DNA of 64,000 nucleotides from Pilatotrama ljubarskyi. Lineage: Eukaryota > Basidiomycota > Agaricomycetes > Polyporales > Polyporaceae. The first letter of the stretch is position 1. Each line of letters starts with the position of its first letter. Of the stretch, positions 47,682-58,413 are shown piece after piece. The notes beneath the pieces are model-generated. The model did no database searches. It was given only the letters and a program-made list of their open reading frames with translations, and was not told the DNA's origin. Both the position numbers and the translations under genes were made by a program. Location of the stretch: NCBI GenBank assembly GCA_022385805.1, contig MU277694.1:62001-126000 (forward strand), given 5' to 3'.

Positions 47682-48495
47682 TCATGCCTCCGTGGTCTTC
47701 TTGGTGCGCTTGACCGCGCGCGTGTTCTCCCTGATGATGATATCATTGTCAGACGGCATCCTACTTGAAGATAGAATGAGACGCACCTGAAGCCGTTCTT
47801 GAACCGCCGGGAGACGGTCTTCAGGTAGCGCATGCGACCAGTACCGGTCGTCTTTCTGCGCTTGGCCTTCTGGCCCCACTCGTACGACCTCAGCTTCGCA
47901 CTGGGGTAGCCGCACTGCGCGCACTCTGCAACACTACGTCAGTGTCCGTAGATTTCGGCTGTGCCCCGCCCCGCGTATGATCGTCGAGTTTTCCGTGCGA
48001 GGGGGCGAGAGTATAGGCCGCGATATTTGAGGGGACGTACCCTTGTGCTGCTTGTGGAAGGCGCGGTTGCCACACCGCCTGCATAGGGTGTGGGACTTGG
48101 TGTGCCGCTTACTGAATTTCGAGGCGAGCTATGAGGATTCTGAAGGTAGCAAGACAGAACGGAGGAGACGTACCCGAAGGAGGTGGTACCTATAGGCCGT
48201 TACAGAACGCACAAAGCTCGAAGATCAGTCCCTTCGCCATCCATACCAGGGCCGTCACAGCGCACGAACCTTTCGTCTACAGAGAAAACGAGATGGTCAG
48301 CTTTCGTATCACTACTAGGGAGCGTAACTGTCGAAACACGCCAGAGGGACCCTCCCGCCCAAGGCCCGTCATCCGACCGCATCTCATGCCATCCACCCCT
48401 CCAACTCCTCCAATGCGTCCCGTTCAAACGCAGAGACGCATCTTCGCGACGCCTCTGTCCCTCTAGCGTGCAGCGTACGGGCATGAACTCACCAT
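47682..48495 (-). CDS. RPL37: 60S ribosomal protein eL37
   Basis: Zinc-ribbon protein of the large ribosomal subunit. Six coding exons on the minus strand: 48495-48493 (the ATG alone), 48276-48270 (7 nt, ACGAAAG), 48189-48174 (16 nt), 48111-48041, 47925-47787, 47730-47682; 94 residues. The join gives [19 protein letters not shown], the universal start of the family, then the zinc ligands CRRC and CAQC, and [15 protein letters not shown] with RRFKNGFR near the end. Splice sites of the tiny exon are canonical: CTGTAG before and GTTCGT after. The first intron, which separates the start codon from the rest, is 216 nt. Such a layout often occurs in ribosomal protein genes, where the first intron can carry regulatory sequence. 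Confidence 0.95.
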
Positions 48496-50622
48496 TGTGT
48501 CTTGAACTTGAGGGGGGCCGGGTCGGGTGTCTTGCAGAAAATCGCCTCTATGGACGAGCAGCCACCCCAGTATGGCAACCACGTGGCACTTTAGACGCTC
48601 AAGATGTCGTACCGCTATCGGGCGCTTGGCAATGCCTGCTCTGCTCTCTTGCGCACTCCTCTGCGGCTCATTCTGTTCCTAGGCCTTGTTTCTAGCTAGA
48701 GTTCAAGCTCTCCTTCTGTGCACTTCTGACCCTAATTTTGGCCCATGTTTATGCCTTTTAGGAGCTTTACTGAGCGGCTGTCTGTATCAGTCGTCACGAG
48801 GTGCGAAGCTTGTGTCTACGTCGCACTCTGCTAGTATTGCGCCCTGCCATATTGCATTCCACCAGAGCAAGAGAACTTGTAGCGTCTTTCTACTGATAAT
48901 CCTGGGCCTCGCTTATACAAGCATCTCGAGAGTCGAACATTCGTCAGCATCCCCCAATATTGTTCGCGCCGCCTTATCTGCTGGTATGCGGATGGTCCAA
49001 CCTTAGAATCCGCTTCCAGCTACTGAGGACCAGTGCGGCTGATAGTGCCAGCAATCTGTACTCCTTGTCAAGACACTGTGACATGCAGCCGCCGCCAGTC
49101 TGAGCCAGTGGTGCCAGGCCCGTTCACGACATAAGTTATCTGTGTACTCCCGGCGCCAACTGAGCCTGTCCCCTTGAGAAATGGATCTTCCGGACCAGAT
49201 GCTCGTATATGCCGTGTCTACAAATATCTTTCCGGCCTCTACTGACCGGAAGGGTACCTGTCGAGCTTAGCTCGCACTTCAAGCGTCGAATAACGCCACC
49301 GTGCTACTCAAGAGGACTGAACATGCTTTCTGCTGAGGATGCCGTGATGCACTGGCGGTGTCCTTGGCATGAAACTGTCTTCTTATGTCTCGTTTACGAA
49401 CCATATGCATCTTGCGTGACTACCCCACCTGCCTGCTGTATGATCATGGGTTCTGGCGGAACACTGATGGTTCCCTGAACGATGAATTGGCGTGCATTCG
49501 TTTCTATAGGTTTCACCTTCTCGTATGGGACGGATATCCTCGTGCGGGATTTCTGCACGCACGGTGCGCGCGATATTCACAGAGATGAGACTTTCGAGTG
49601 CGGCTCAGACAAGACAAGGGGGATAAGGGTGTTGTTATCTGGGCGGGAACAAAGCAGATTACGAAATCCCAGCCGCGCGCCTCGATCTGCCCTGAGCTCG
49701 CGCTTGGAAATGCTTCCACGGCCTTGGGCCTGGACACACGCGATTGGTTGATCGGGCGGCGTTCGTCATGATGCGGGGAAATTGTGCAGATTGGCCATTG
49801 CAACTCTGACAACGACGGAGCGCGCGACACGCGTCGCAGCGGGTGGGGACCCCGAACGCCAGGATATGTCCTCAGACCTTTACAGCAAAGCAGAGATACT
49901 ACAGCACAAACGCATGAGTCGTCTTCCGAGCATAGGCTCCATACCCAGGTATCTATTCGGAGACGCCCTAAATGCGGATGCCGAGACTGGGAAGAGACCG
50001 ACGCTCTGGCCCCGCCAACGGAAGCGGTGCATGCAACAGAGGTGTGGAGACAGATAAGATCTGCCCTCTGCCGAAACGAGTGTCACCGTGATCACCTCTC
50101 CGCTCCGGAGCATCCAACCGTGCAACACTGGCCATCTCCGTTTCCGCAATGGCACAACGCGTGCTTATCAGCCAGAAGACCTGCTGGAGTGCGCAGACGG
50201 AGCACGACAGAAGCAGACCAAGCTGAGCATCGTCGGGGAAACGGATGTGCTGGGAGTCCAGAGTTAACGCCGAGAAGCGGATAAGATAAAGATAAACAGC
50301 AGACGCGCGCTGTAATCTTGGTGATAGACGCCGATGCACACTGCCTCCTAATGAACGCGCTGTGATTGGCTGGGGATGCGAGAGATGTGCGTTATCAGCC
50401 ATTTTATCAAGAGACGGGTCCATCCTCCTGACTTTTTGCCTCTTTGCCTTCATCGCTCCCCGTCCGTCTGCTCGTCCAGCTCACCGCTGTCGTCGTCGTA
50501 TCCTCCGTCCTCGACGTCCTCTGCGACGTACACCGCGTCGTCTTTCTCCTAGGCGCCGTACTTGAACCTGCCTTACTAATCCTCTCCGGCGACATTACTT
50601 TCTCGTAATCTCATCTCGTATA
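48496..50622. other. Intergenic region between eL37 and the iron GATA factor
   Basis: No supported gene in 2.1 kb. It is the shared divergent upstream region of two genes. GATA-core sites are scattered along it (for example 49136-49140, 49622-49626, 49635-49639, 50053-50057) and concentrate towards the GATA gene. Confidence 0.45.
50280..50408 (+). promoter_or_regulatory. GATA-site cluster and CCAAT box upstream of the iron GATA factor
   Basis: Three GATAA cores in close tandem lie at 50280-50284, 50285-50289 and 50291-50295. Two inverted cores (TTATC) follow at 50392-50396 and 50404-50408, and an inverted CCAAT (ATTGG) at 50365-50369. Fungal GATA factors bind these cores, and the CCAAT complex with HapX is the known counterpart of SreA-type repressors. 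Auto- or cross-regulation is inference. Confidence 0.5.
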
Positions 50623-53600
50623 ATGGCCCCAGTCGTGCTGGAGTCTCCCGTCATGAACATGCACAATCCCGCGCTTTCGCCCATGTCGAGGTTACAGTTC
50701 AACGGACACATACACACGCCGCCAGCGTCCGATCACTCCAGGAATGACGAGGCTTCTCCTCTCACCACCACTGCCCCTCTTCCGCCCATACAAGGCCGGA
50801 ACGCGAACTCGCCCTTCCCCCTCGACCCGGCGTTGAGAGAGCGCAATGCGGAGAACGTCGACCCCGCCGGGAACCAGAGCAATCCGTCCGCTAACTCCGA
50901 GTTGGCTTGTACCAATTGCGGGACCGTCACCACCCCCCAGTGGAGACGCGGTGATGACGGCAAGTCGATCTGCAATGCTTGTGGTGAGTACCATCTTCCT
51001 TCTGTGACGGACTCATCTGCGGTGGAGCGTAGCGTAGGCGCTGTAGGTTCATCTCTGACCTGGGTCTGGGGACGGAGCGGTCACCCCTCCTCCGCCACGT
51101 GTCCTGCGCGTTCGTTCGTGGCCTCGGAGGTAATCATATCGACTCCTCGCCGCATCTACGCGTCGAGCGCATGTGTCGTGTTCAGCATGCGGATACCGCT
51201 CATCCTGCGCACTGTGTCATGTTTCGCGCCCTATCACGAAGCGCGTACAGCTAGGGGGCCGCTGGGTTCACCGTTTGCGGATGGGACGCCTCCCTCATCA
51301 GCCCTACTCCGTCTGGGCTATTCTTCCTGCGATGTGCCTGCACTCTGGCTCATGTTTCGCTGCTTGCTATCATAATACCATCGTCTGTTCCAATGCCCTG
51401 TTGACTTATCGCCGCCCTCTCTCTAGGTCTCTACTACAGGACAAAGCACGTCCCTCGTCCCCTGTCGCTCGGTCGCACCTCGACTACACAATCAGCGACA
51501 CATCCGAACGCGAAGCCATCCGTTCCTCCTAGTCCTTTCCAGTCACCAGCTCCAGTCCAAGCAGGGACACAGGATCCCAACCGTCGCCATACAGCGTCTC
51601 CTCCCTCCATGCCCACTCCGGCAGCCTCTCCTTCGCTCCAACAAGCCAGAGCTCAGCCCAGCGATGGAAATGCGCCCAAGGCACCTGTCCAGAAGCACCA
51701 CGGCGGGACATGCCCGGGTGACGGCCGCTGCGATGGCACCGGAGGCACGTCCGCTTGCAATGGCTGTCCCACTTATAACAACGCCATCCAAGCAGGATTG
51801 CTCGAGCCTGCAAACGGACAGGTTCCGCAGAATGTCAACGGTGCCGCCCCTGGTGCAAATACTGCAACCGATCAGGCAGCAGAGACGTCTGGTGCGGACT
51901 CGTCCCCGGTCATAAGTGCGCAGACCCCGGGCAACAGTCGGTCGAGGGTACGGAGCGCGGTGGGTGCGCTGAGCTGCGCTAATTGCGGCACGAGTACGAC
52001 CCCGCTGTGGCGGAGAGACGACGTCGGGAACAACATCTGTAACGCTTGTGGTACGTGTCCGTTTCATTCCCGTATCGCGACTGGCACGACGGGGGCTTTG
52101 TCCTCGCCCTGGTCCGGTGCCTGTAACGCGGGCGCTTGGACTATGGCGAGTGACAGATATGGCATGGTCGCCTATCTGGGTTTGATATCTTATCAGATAA
52201 GGTGTGGGCACCCGACCGCTCATTGGACAAGTGCGTCGGCTATGGGTTGTGTCGTGAGTCCCCGCATCGTCGCAGGTGATCGTTCCGCCCCGAAAGAATG
52301 GTTGTGCATGGTCAGTGGGGAGCGCCCCGTTAGAGCGGGCTTGGTGACAGCGAGTGGGATGCGCGGGCGCCCGAGCAATCGCACCTTCGTCATTCCCCGT
52401 CGTGCTCGATTTTTTTCTCCCTTTCGTCTGAGCGCCCTAGACCCTCTGGCTGACCGCGACTTCTCTCTTCTTTCCTGCCTTTCTGTCGACCTGGCGAACA
52501 GGTCTCTATTTCAAGCTGCACGGCACGCACCGCCCGAACTCCATGAAGAAGACCGTCATCAAGCGGAGGAAGCGCGTCCCTGCAGCCCCCGGCGCTCCGG
52601 GTTCTCCCAGCCAGCACGATCGCATGACCGACCAAGCCGCCGCCGAGGTGCTCGCCAGCGTAGGCCGCGCCGTGCCATCCGGCTCGACAGGTGCACAGGA
52701 GGACAGCGAGGAGGAACCGCCGAAGAAACGGTCGCGTCGTCCGCGTGCATCCAAGGCGAGGGAGAAGGACGCGGAGGGGATGGACGTGGACGATGAGGAG
52801 GAGGACGAAGGCAGGCCGAAGAGGGCGCGCCGTTCCACTGGTGGACGCGGAGGGGGTAGAGGGTCCCGGGAGAGCAGCAACATGACACAGGCGGGACAGT
52901 GGGGGGAACAGATGATGCAGGGTATGGGCGACCCTCAGATGCTGGAGCACCGTCCGGGCAGCGCAGGCCAAGAACACAGCTACGGTGCTGGCGCCCCGCG
53001 CGGGAACCCCTTCCCACCGCCGCATCCCAACCAGGCGCTGCCTGGGCTCATCGCCGCGCTCGGCCCCGAGGTGGTGACGAGCCTCATGAACTCGCAGTAT
53101 CCCGGCGTGCCCGCGCCCCATCCGAGCTACTTGCGCTCCGGGTCCGCGGGCGGGAACGTCGCGGTTGGCCCAGGCGGTGTACCGAGCAGGACGCACTCGC
53201 CGCTCGCCGGCCATCCGATGAACGCCCCGCCGCCCCCGGGCGCGCACTACGCCATCCCGCCGCCATTACACGTCCCCACCCACGCGCCCCCACCTCAGTT
53301 CCCTGGGCCTGTTGGCCCGTCCTTTTACCACGCCGGGGGTGCGGTAGCTGCCGCGCCGCCCGCTGCGCTGGAGGGCCCGCCGCATGTGCCGAGCGTGGCC
53401 GAGCTGGACCACCATTATCGGGAGCTGGCGGAGCAGCGGAGGCGGTTAGAGGAGATGCTGGAGAGGACGGATAGGATGATGGCGGGGGTGAAGAGGGGGC
53501 TGGACGAGATGCGGGCTGCATCGAGCGGTGCGCCGTCTCAGTCTCAGGAGTCTCAGCAGCAGCAACAATCGCCGAAGCAGGAACAGCAGCAGGGTCAGCA

Positions 53601-53766
53601 GGCGAAGTCGCCTCAGGTGGGACAGTCGCAACAGCAACAGGGCGAAGGCTCCTCCGCTGCTCCCGCCCCCGCGGTACCTCTGGCGAGACAGGAGAAGAGC
53701 AATAGGGAGGGCGCCCCCGTATGGCACGTCGCGCCGCCCGCCCCGCAAGGAGGTGCACGCGATTGA
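50623..53766 (+). CDS. Two-finger GATA repressor of iron uptake (SRE/Urbs1/Fep1/Sre1 type)
   Basis: Nuclear transcription factor that in fungi represses siderophore and iron-uptake genes when iron is sufficient. Exons 50623-50983, 51427-52050 and 52502-53766 give 749 residues. Finger 1 reads [18 protein letters not shown] to [17 protein letters not shown]; finger 2 reads [18 protein letters not shown] to [17 protein letters not shown]. Between them is the Cys-rich block [12 protein letters not shown] to [10 protein letters not shown], the conserved iron-sensing region that marks this subfamily. A basic segment ([11 protein letters not shown]) and [10 protein letters not shown] follow as likely nuclear localisation signals. 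The C-terminus has a leucine-rich coiled coil ([20 protein letters not shown]) as in Fep1-type corepressor-binding tails, then Gln-rich sequence. Both introns are unusually long and split the fingers at the same codon. Confidence 0.95.
52189..52201 (+). promoter_or_regulatory. Palindromic iron-GATA consensus inside intron 2 of the GATA factor gene
   Basis: CTTATCAGATAAG contains ATCAGATAA (52192-52200) on the plus strand and ATCTGATAA on the minus strand. Both match ATCWGATAA, the published binding consensus of SreA/Sre1-type iron GATA factors. It lies in the intron within finger 2. Whether the protein binds it is untested. Confidence 0.6.
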
Positions 53767-54254
53767 GCGATAGGCCCGGTATGGTATGCTGGTGCAGTGT
53801 TACTTATGGACATATGCAAAACGCGCCTTCCTCTCCCATACCTCTCCCCCACTCGGTTTTTCTCGCCTCCTCGGTGTTATGGTTGCTCGTTCCTCCGGCT
53901 CTGAAGTTGCGGACTGTTGTGCGTCGGATATTGTATAGGCGTGTGTCTGCTGGTCTTCGACTGTCTATTATGCGTGTATGTATATGGCCGTGGTAGCATA
54001 TAGCATTTTATTCCTCGCTCAAGTTGCCGGCTGAAGGAACGTCGGCGGAGGCGCAGAGGGCGTGGGAGAGCGTGGGAGGGAGACGGGCGCTTCGATAAGA
54101 TTGAATTGGACACGTGAAAGCGATCGCGTGGAGAAATTCATGTGCTTTCTGCTCGCTCAGTCTCGCTTCCCCAAACTCTCGACATCTCCTCTCGAGCTCG
54201 CCGCCGTCCCTCCTTGTCTCCTCCGCCCATCCGTCGCCCCGCACGTCGTCCGCC
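53767..54254. other. Intergenic gap, GATA factor 3' end to Opi1 start
   Basis: 3' UTR of the GATA gene and promoter of the Opi1 gene. The last 80 bp before the start codon are C/T-rich. Confidence 0.4.
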
Positions 54255-57197
54255 ATGGCCCTCGCCGACCAGGACGAGTCGGTGCGCATCGCCGTCCGCG
54301 CACTCGGCGACATGCGTAACAGCGCCCACGCTTCCTCGCCGTCCACATGTACGTCCGGATTACGCTCCCCCACACTTTGCACGCATTCCCCTGACCTGAT
54401 CTCACTCTCATCCTTACGTCCGTTCTGACTGTTCGTCGGTGGCTTTGCGATGCAGCATTCCAGCCCACGCCCGCGCTATCAGTGACATCCGGCACATCGT
54501 CGCCGTCTTTGCCCTCACCGTCGTTAATTGGAGAAGATCTACGCGAAGAGGGGTCGAGCACCGAGGAGGACAGCAGACGACGACGCGCATATGCAGATGG
54601 GCCAATTCCACCAGAGGGCAGCGAGGAGTGGAAGTCCCTCTCGCGCGTCCAGAACATCCCGCTCGTCAACACCGCTCTCCGAGCATACGAGCAGAGCAAG
54701 GCGAGCTCCCGCGTCGTGAAAGTACGTATGCCCCCTATTTCTCCCTACATCGCTGCAGGCGATCGCCAGGCAGCAGCGCTGATGGGTTGTGGGCCTCCCC
54801 TCGCAGTACGGCGCGGAGATGATGGAGTCCTCGGTCAAGTCCATCTCACGCCCCGTGATCGACCGCCTTCCCGTGGGGCAACTTGATGAGTTTGCGTGCA
54901 GGCAGCTGGACAGGGTGAGTCCTCCATCTTGCGTTACGGTTCCTTGGGGCAGCATACACACGCACGCACACGGGGTCATCTGGGCTGCTGCGACCCTGCC
55001 TTGCGGTCCGCGCGAGGTCGTGTCTCTTCCCTGAGCTTGCGGTATGCGTGCCGTGCCGCGTTCGAAGGGGACGGCAACTTGGCTGCGCTTGCAGGCCAGG
55101 ATGCCGGGGAATAGACTCTCGCAGCCAAACGTCAAATACGGTGCGCGATATCTGGGTAGCGCACGTTGGGGCCTGTCAAACCTCCCGCATGACCTCTTCC
55201 AAGGGCCAATTATAGCGCTCGCATCGTTAATTATGACGAAGGACGGCGCGCATCTTGTAAACGAAGATGATGGGACCCGCCACGCATGAGGCCTTCTCGC
55301 TCCTATCTTCCTACGACCCCTGGAAAGCGTACTGACATGTCGACGTTGTGTAGTTGGGCAGCTATGCGCGCCGAGGGTCTAGCAGCAGTCGTTCCAGAAA
55401 CGAATCACCAGATCCGCGGAGACCCTGGGAGACCAGGGATGTATCTATGACGCGCAGCGAGAGCGAGCGAAGTCCGCTTTCGCCGCGCGAAGAGGATGAT
55501 CAGTCGGCCGCGCGAGCGCAATCAAGTCGCGAAAGGCTCAGTCCGAGTCGGACACCGACGCCACACTCGAGTGCCGGTGCGAGTGCAGGCGTGAGCTCGC
55601 CGCCGGAGAAGCCGACGCTCCCCCCGGCCTCGACGCTCACACAGCATGCGGACGCGCAGGAGAGCCAGCAGGTTGCGCAGCGGAGCAGGTGGCAGGCGAT
55701 GATCCTCGAGGCGGGCGGCATCAGTGCCGCTATCAGCGAGGAGAGTATGCGGCGGCTCAAGTATTGTTTACAGTGGCTTCAGGTGCGTGGCTCCCACTCA
55801 TCCGCATTGGTTTCAACGAAATGGTTACTGAACTGCCCCTTCAATGCAGTACGCCACGGCACAAATCGACGCCCAGATCCTCGTTCTGCGCAACTTCATT
55901 GCATCGCTCCAGCCCGACGGCAACTCACCACATGGCCCCGTGTCCCCACAACATCTACGCACCTTGCAGACGGCCAAGCGCGACGTCGTAGATACGATCC
56001 GTCAGGTAGTGGAAGTCGTCAGCAGATACGCTGGTGGTGCTCTCCCCGAACCCGCGCGCACGCGTGTGCGTTCCTTCATTTTATGCCTACCACGACGCTG
56101 GGCGGCCGCTTCTGGCGTTGGCGAGGGACCTACGTTGCAGGGAGCCGGTACGGGACACGACGTGCGGGGAGAGAGCACCGGGACCGCATCTGCAGCGGGA
56201 CGGGGCCGACTCCGTGCGACAGCTCCATATAGCTACGGTCCTGGAGAACCTGGTCCGTCTCCACGCTCGCGCCCGGCATCGCGCGCGACGTCGCCCGTGC
56301 GCGGTCCGAACAGGGGCCACGGGAGGCAGACGAGCGGGAGTGCGGTTGGCGGCGCGGCAGCTGGCGGGGCGACGACGGCGGACTCGGCCACACAGGCAGC
56401 GCAGAAGATCTTGACGCTGGCAACAGAGAGTCTGGATATGCTTCGTGGTGTGACGGGCGTGTTCAAGGATAGTTTGGAGCGCGCAGACATGTCAGTACTT
56501 CTTAGCTCTCTTGCTCACCTCTCACGGGGCAGTGTCACTGACAGTTTGCTTTCGCAGTTGGGTGGAACGTCTGAGGGTTGTTGGCCTGCAGCGCCAACAG
56601 AACCCGAACGCGGAGATAGACCCCGAGAACGACCCTATGCTCAACTTCCGCGACACCCACCTTCCCCCACTCCGCTCGCACACGCACTCACCTGCAACCC
56701 CGCTTTCGCCCTTCGCGCCCGTCACCCCTCTCACCCCAGGCACTGGCACCGGTACCGCGCCCAGCTCGGGATATGCAACGCCCTACTTCAACCTCCCGCG
56801 CACAGCGTCCACAGGTTCGGTCTCGAGCCTGAATCTGAGCGTGCCGGCATTCCCGGGGCCGCTGAACCTGAACCCGTACGACGCGCCGTCGCCGGCCGGG
56901 GCGGCCGCTGTGAACTTTGACAAGCTGTCGCTATCGTCGACACACTCCGCGGCGAGCTCGCGCTTCGCGACGCCAAAGAGCGTGCTGCTGGGCCTGCCGC
57001 CCGAGGGCGACTCTGGAGGCGGTGGTATCGCGGGAAGGGGAGAGAAGAGGCGGAACGAGGGAGACGAGAACGATCCTGCTGTTGTGGCTGCGACCGCGCT
57101 GGCGGGTCTGGCTGGGTCAGGAGGAGGGAGCGCAGGCTTGCCGGCCAAGCGCGTGAAGCAGGAGGAGCGGGAGGTCGGGATGGACGTCGATGGATGA
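54255..57197 (+). CDS. Opi1-family transcriptional regulator
   Basis: Yeast Opi1 represses phospholipid genes and is held at the ER by phosphatidic acid; filamentous relatives include CCG-8. Six exons: 54255-54348, 54456-54721, 54807-54914, 55354-55782, 55850-56490, 56558-57197; 725 residues. The family block is clear: SRVQNIPLVNTALRAYEQSK, KYGAEMMESSVKSISRPVID, RLPVGQLDEFACRQLDRL. The later helical region contains RWQAMILEAGGISAAISEE, LKYCLQWLQYATAQIDAQIL, FIASLQPDG and VRSFILCLPRRWA, then ILTLATESLDMLRGVTGVF with SLERADIWVERLRVVG. A C-terminal Ser/Pro-rich region ends in LPAKRVKQEEREVGMDVDG. The fourth intron is 67 nt, but the third is 439 nt. The role in this fungus is inferred from the family. 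Confidence 0.9.
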
Positions 57198-57768
57198 CGA
57201 GTGATGCGATACCACAGGCTCAGGGCAGGCTGACAGGAGAACACACACGCACACCGAGACGGAGATGAGGACGGCGCACGGGCGAGGGAGGAAGAGGGAG
57301 AAGGGGGGGGGCACGCGACGAGGTGCAAGCGCACGGTTCCGCGCGGGTCTTTGACACTCTCTGGACGGTCTGGGATACATACGGTGACGATATTGGTGAC
57401 GTGCGGGTGCACGGCCGCGGACTCTCGTCCTCGGTCTTTTCGCCCCCGACGGGCTACGCGTCCGCTTCCGAGCCTCGGGTCCTGTTCCGGGCTCGCGCTA
57501 GCTGCAGGCGCAGCGTGCTGTCCCAGGTCACGGCGGCGTACGAAATCTGGATGACGCTCCGCCCGCTCTTCCCTTACCTGGCACGCGTTCGGACACGAAT
57601 CGTTGATGGCGATCGCGCGGTCGTGGTGTCGCGTACTTCATCGCAAGAGCAGCGACCTCATCGAGTAATAGCCAACGTGCGGGCTGCTGACCACCGGGGA
57701 CGCGCAGATTTTACCCATCTATGGACGGATGTTGGGCTTCTTCAGCTTCTGGTTTATGCGGGTACTGC

Positions 57769-57799
<31 letters not shown>

Positions 57800-58413
57800 C
57801 TTCGTTTTCTGAATATGTCTACCCCATCTGAATCTCGATATACGCGCTCCACGGACTCTCTTTTATGGGTACTGTTCTGTGTCTTTGTACTGGTACTCTC
57901 GATGTTCGCAGTGCATGCATGTCTCGTGCTAATTACTGCTCCGCTATCTGGACATCTGAAAGCTGGGTCTATGTACGCGCACACGTCGCATGTACAGCTT
58001 GTATAGTATAATCCACAAGCCTCGTTCTACTCTCGATTCGTCTCGGCTCGAGTTCGTGATATCTACGCACAGCTCGTGTCCTGGTCAAAGACGCTAGCTA
58101 TTACTAGGCCACAATCGCACTTGGAGCGGGCGCGCGTACGCCCTGAGATTCAGGTGCAAGCAAGCTGGTCTCTATTCGTTCCACCCCGCCTCGAACGAAG
58201 ATACACAATGACAATATGACGACAACTACAGGTATAACGTACTAGCCTACTCTACAATAGTACTTTGCACGCCGCCAACAAGCCAGCGTCCGTCCAAACA
58301 GAGAACAGAGCGCGTCGTTCTACCCGATCTTGTTCTACAGGCATCTAACCAAGCTCCCTCTTTGAATGCTTCATGGTGAGGTCGAGACTTGAAGCGACGT
58401 ACCCACCCGTGTA
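57198..58413. other. Convergent intergenic region, Opi1 / IBtk-like
   Basis: No supported gene. A 227-codon frame (57323-58006) runs through a (CT)n repeat and looks like open 3' UTR. A nine-G run lies near 57304-57312. Confidence 0.4.
57774..57800 (+). repeat. (CT)n microsatellite
   Basis: About 13 tandem TC/CT units between the Opi1 and IBtk-like genes. Confidence 0.85.

Noticed and set aside
50623..53766. A siderophore or iron-uptake gene cluster around the iron GATA factor
   Set aside because: The neighbours encode eL37, an Opi1-type regulator and an IBtk-like protein; no NRPS, ornithine oxygenase, ferroxidase or siderophore transporter is present.
57323..58006. 227-codon frame ending in a hydrophobic stretch
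   Set aside because: The frame runs through the (CT)n repeat, and the hydrophobic end comes from T-rich 3' UTR-like sequence.
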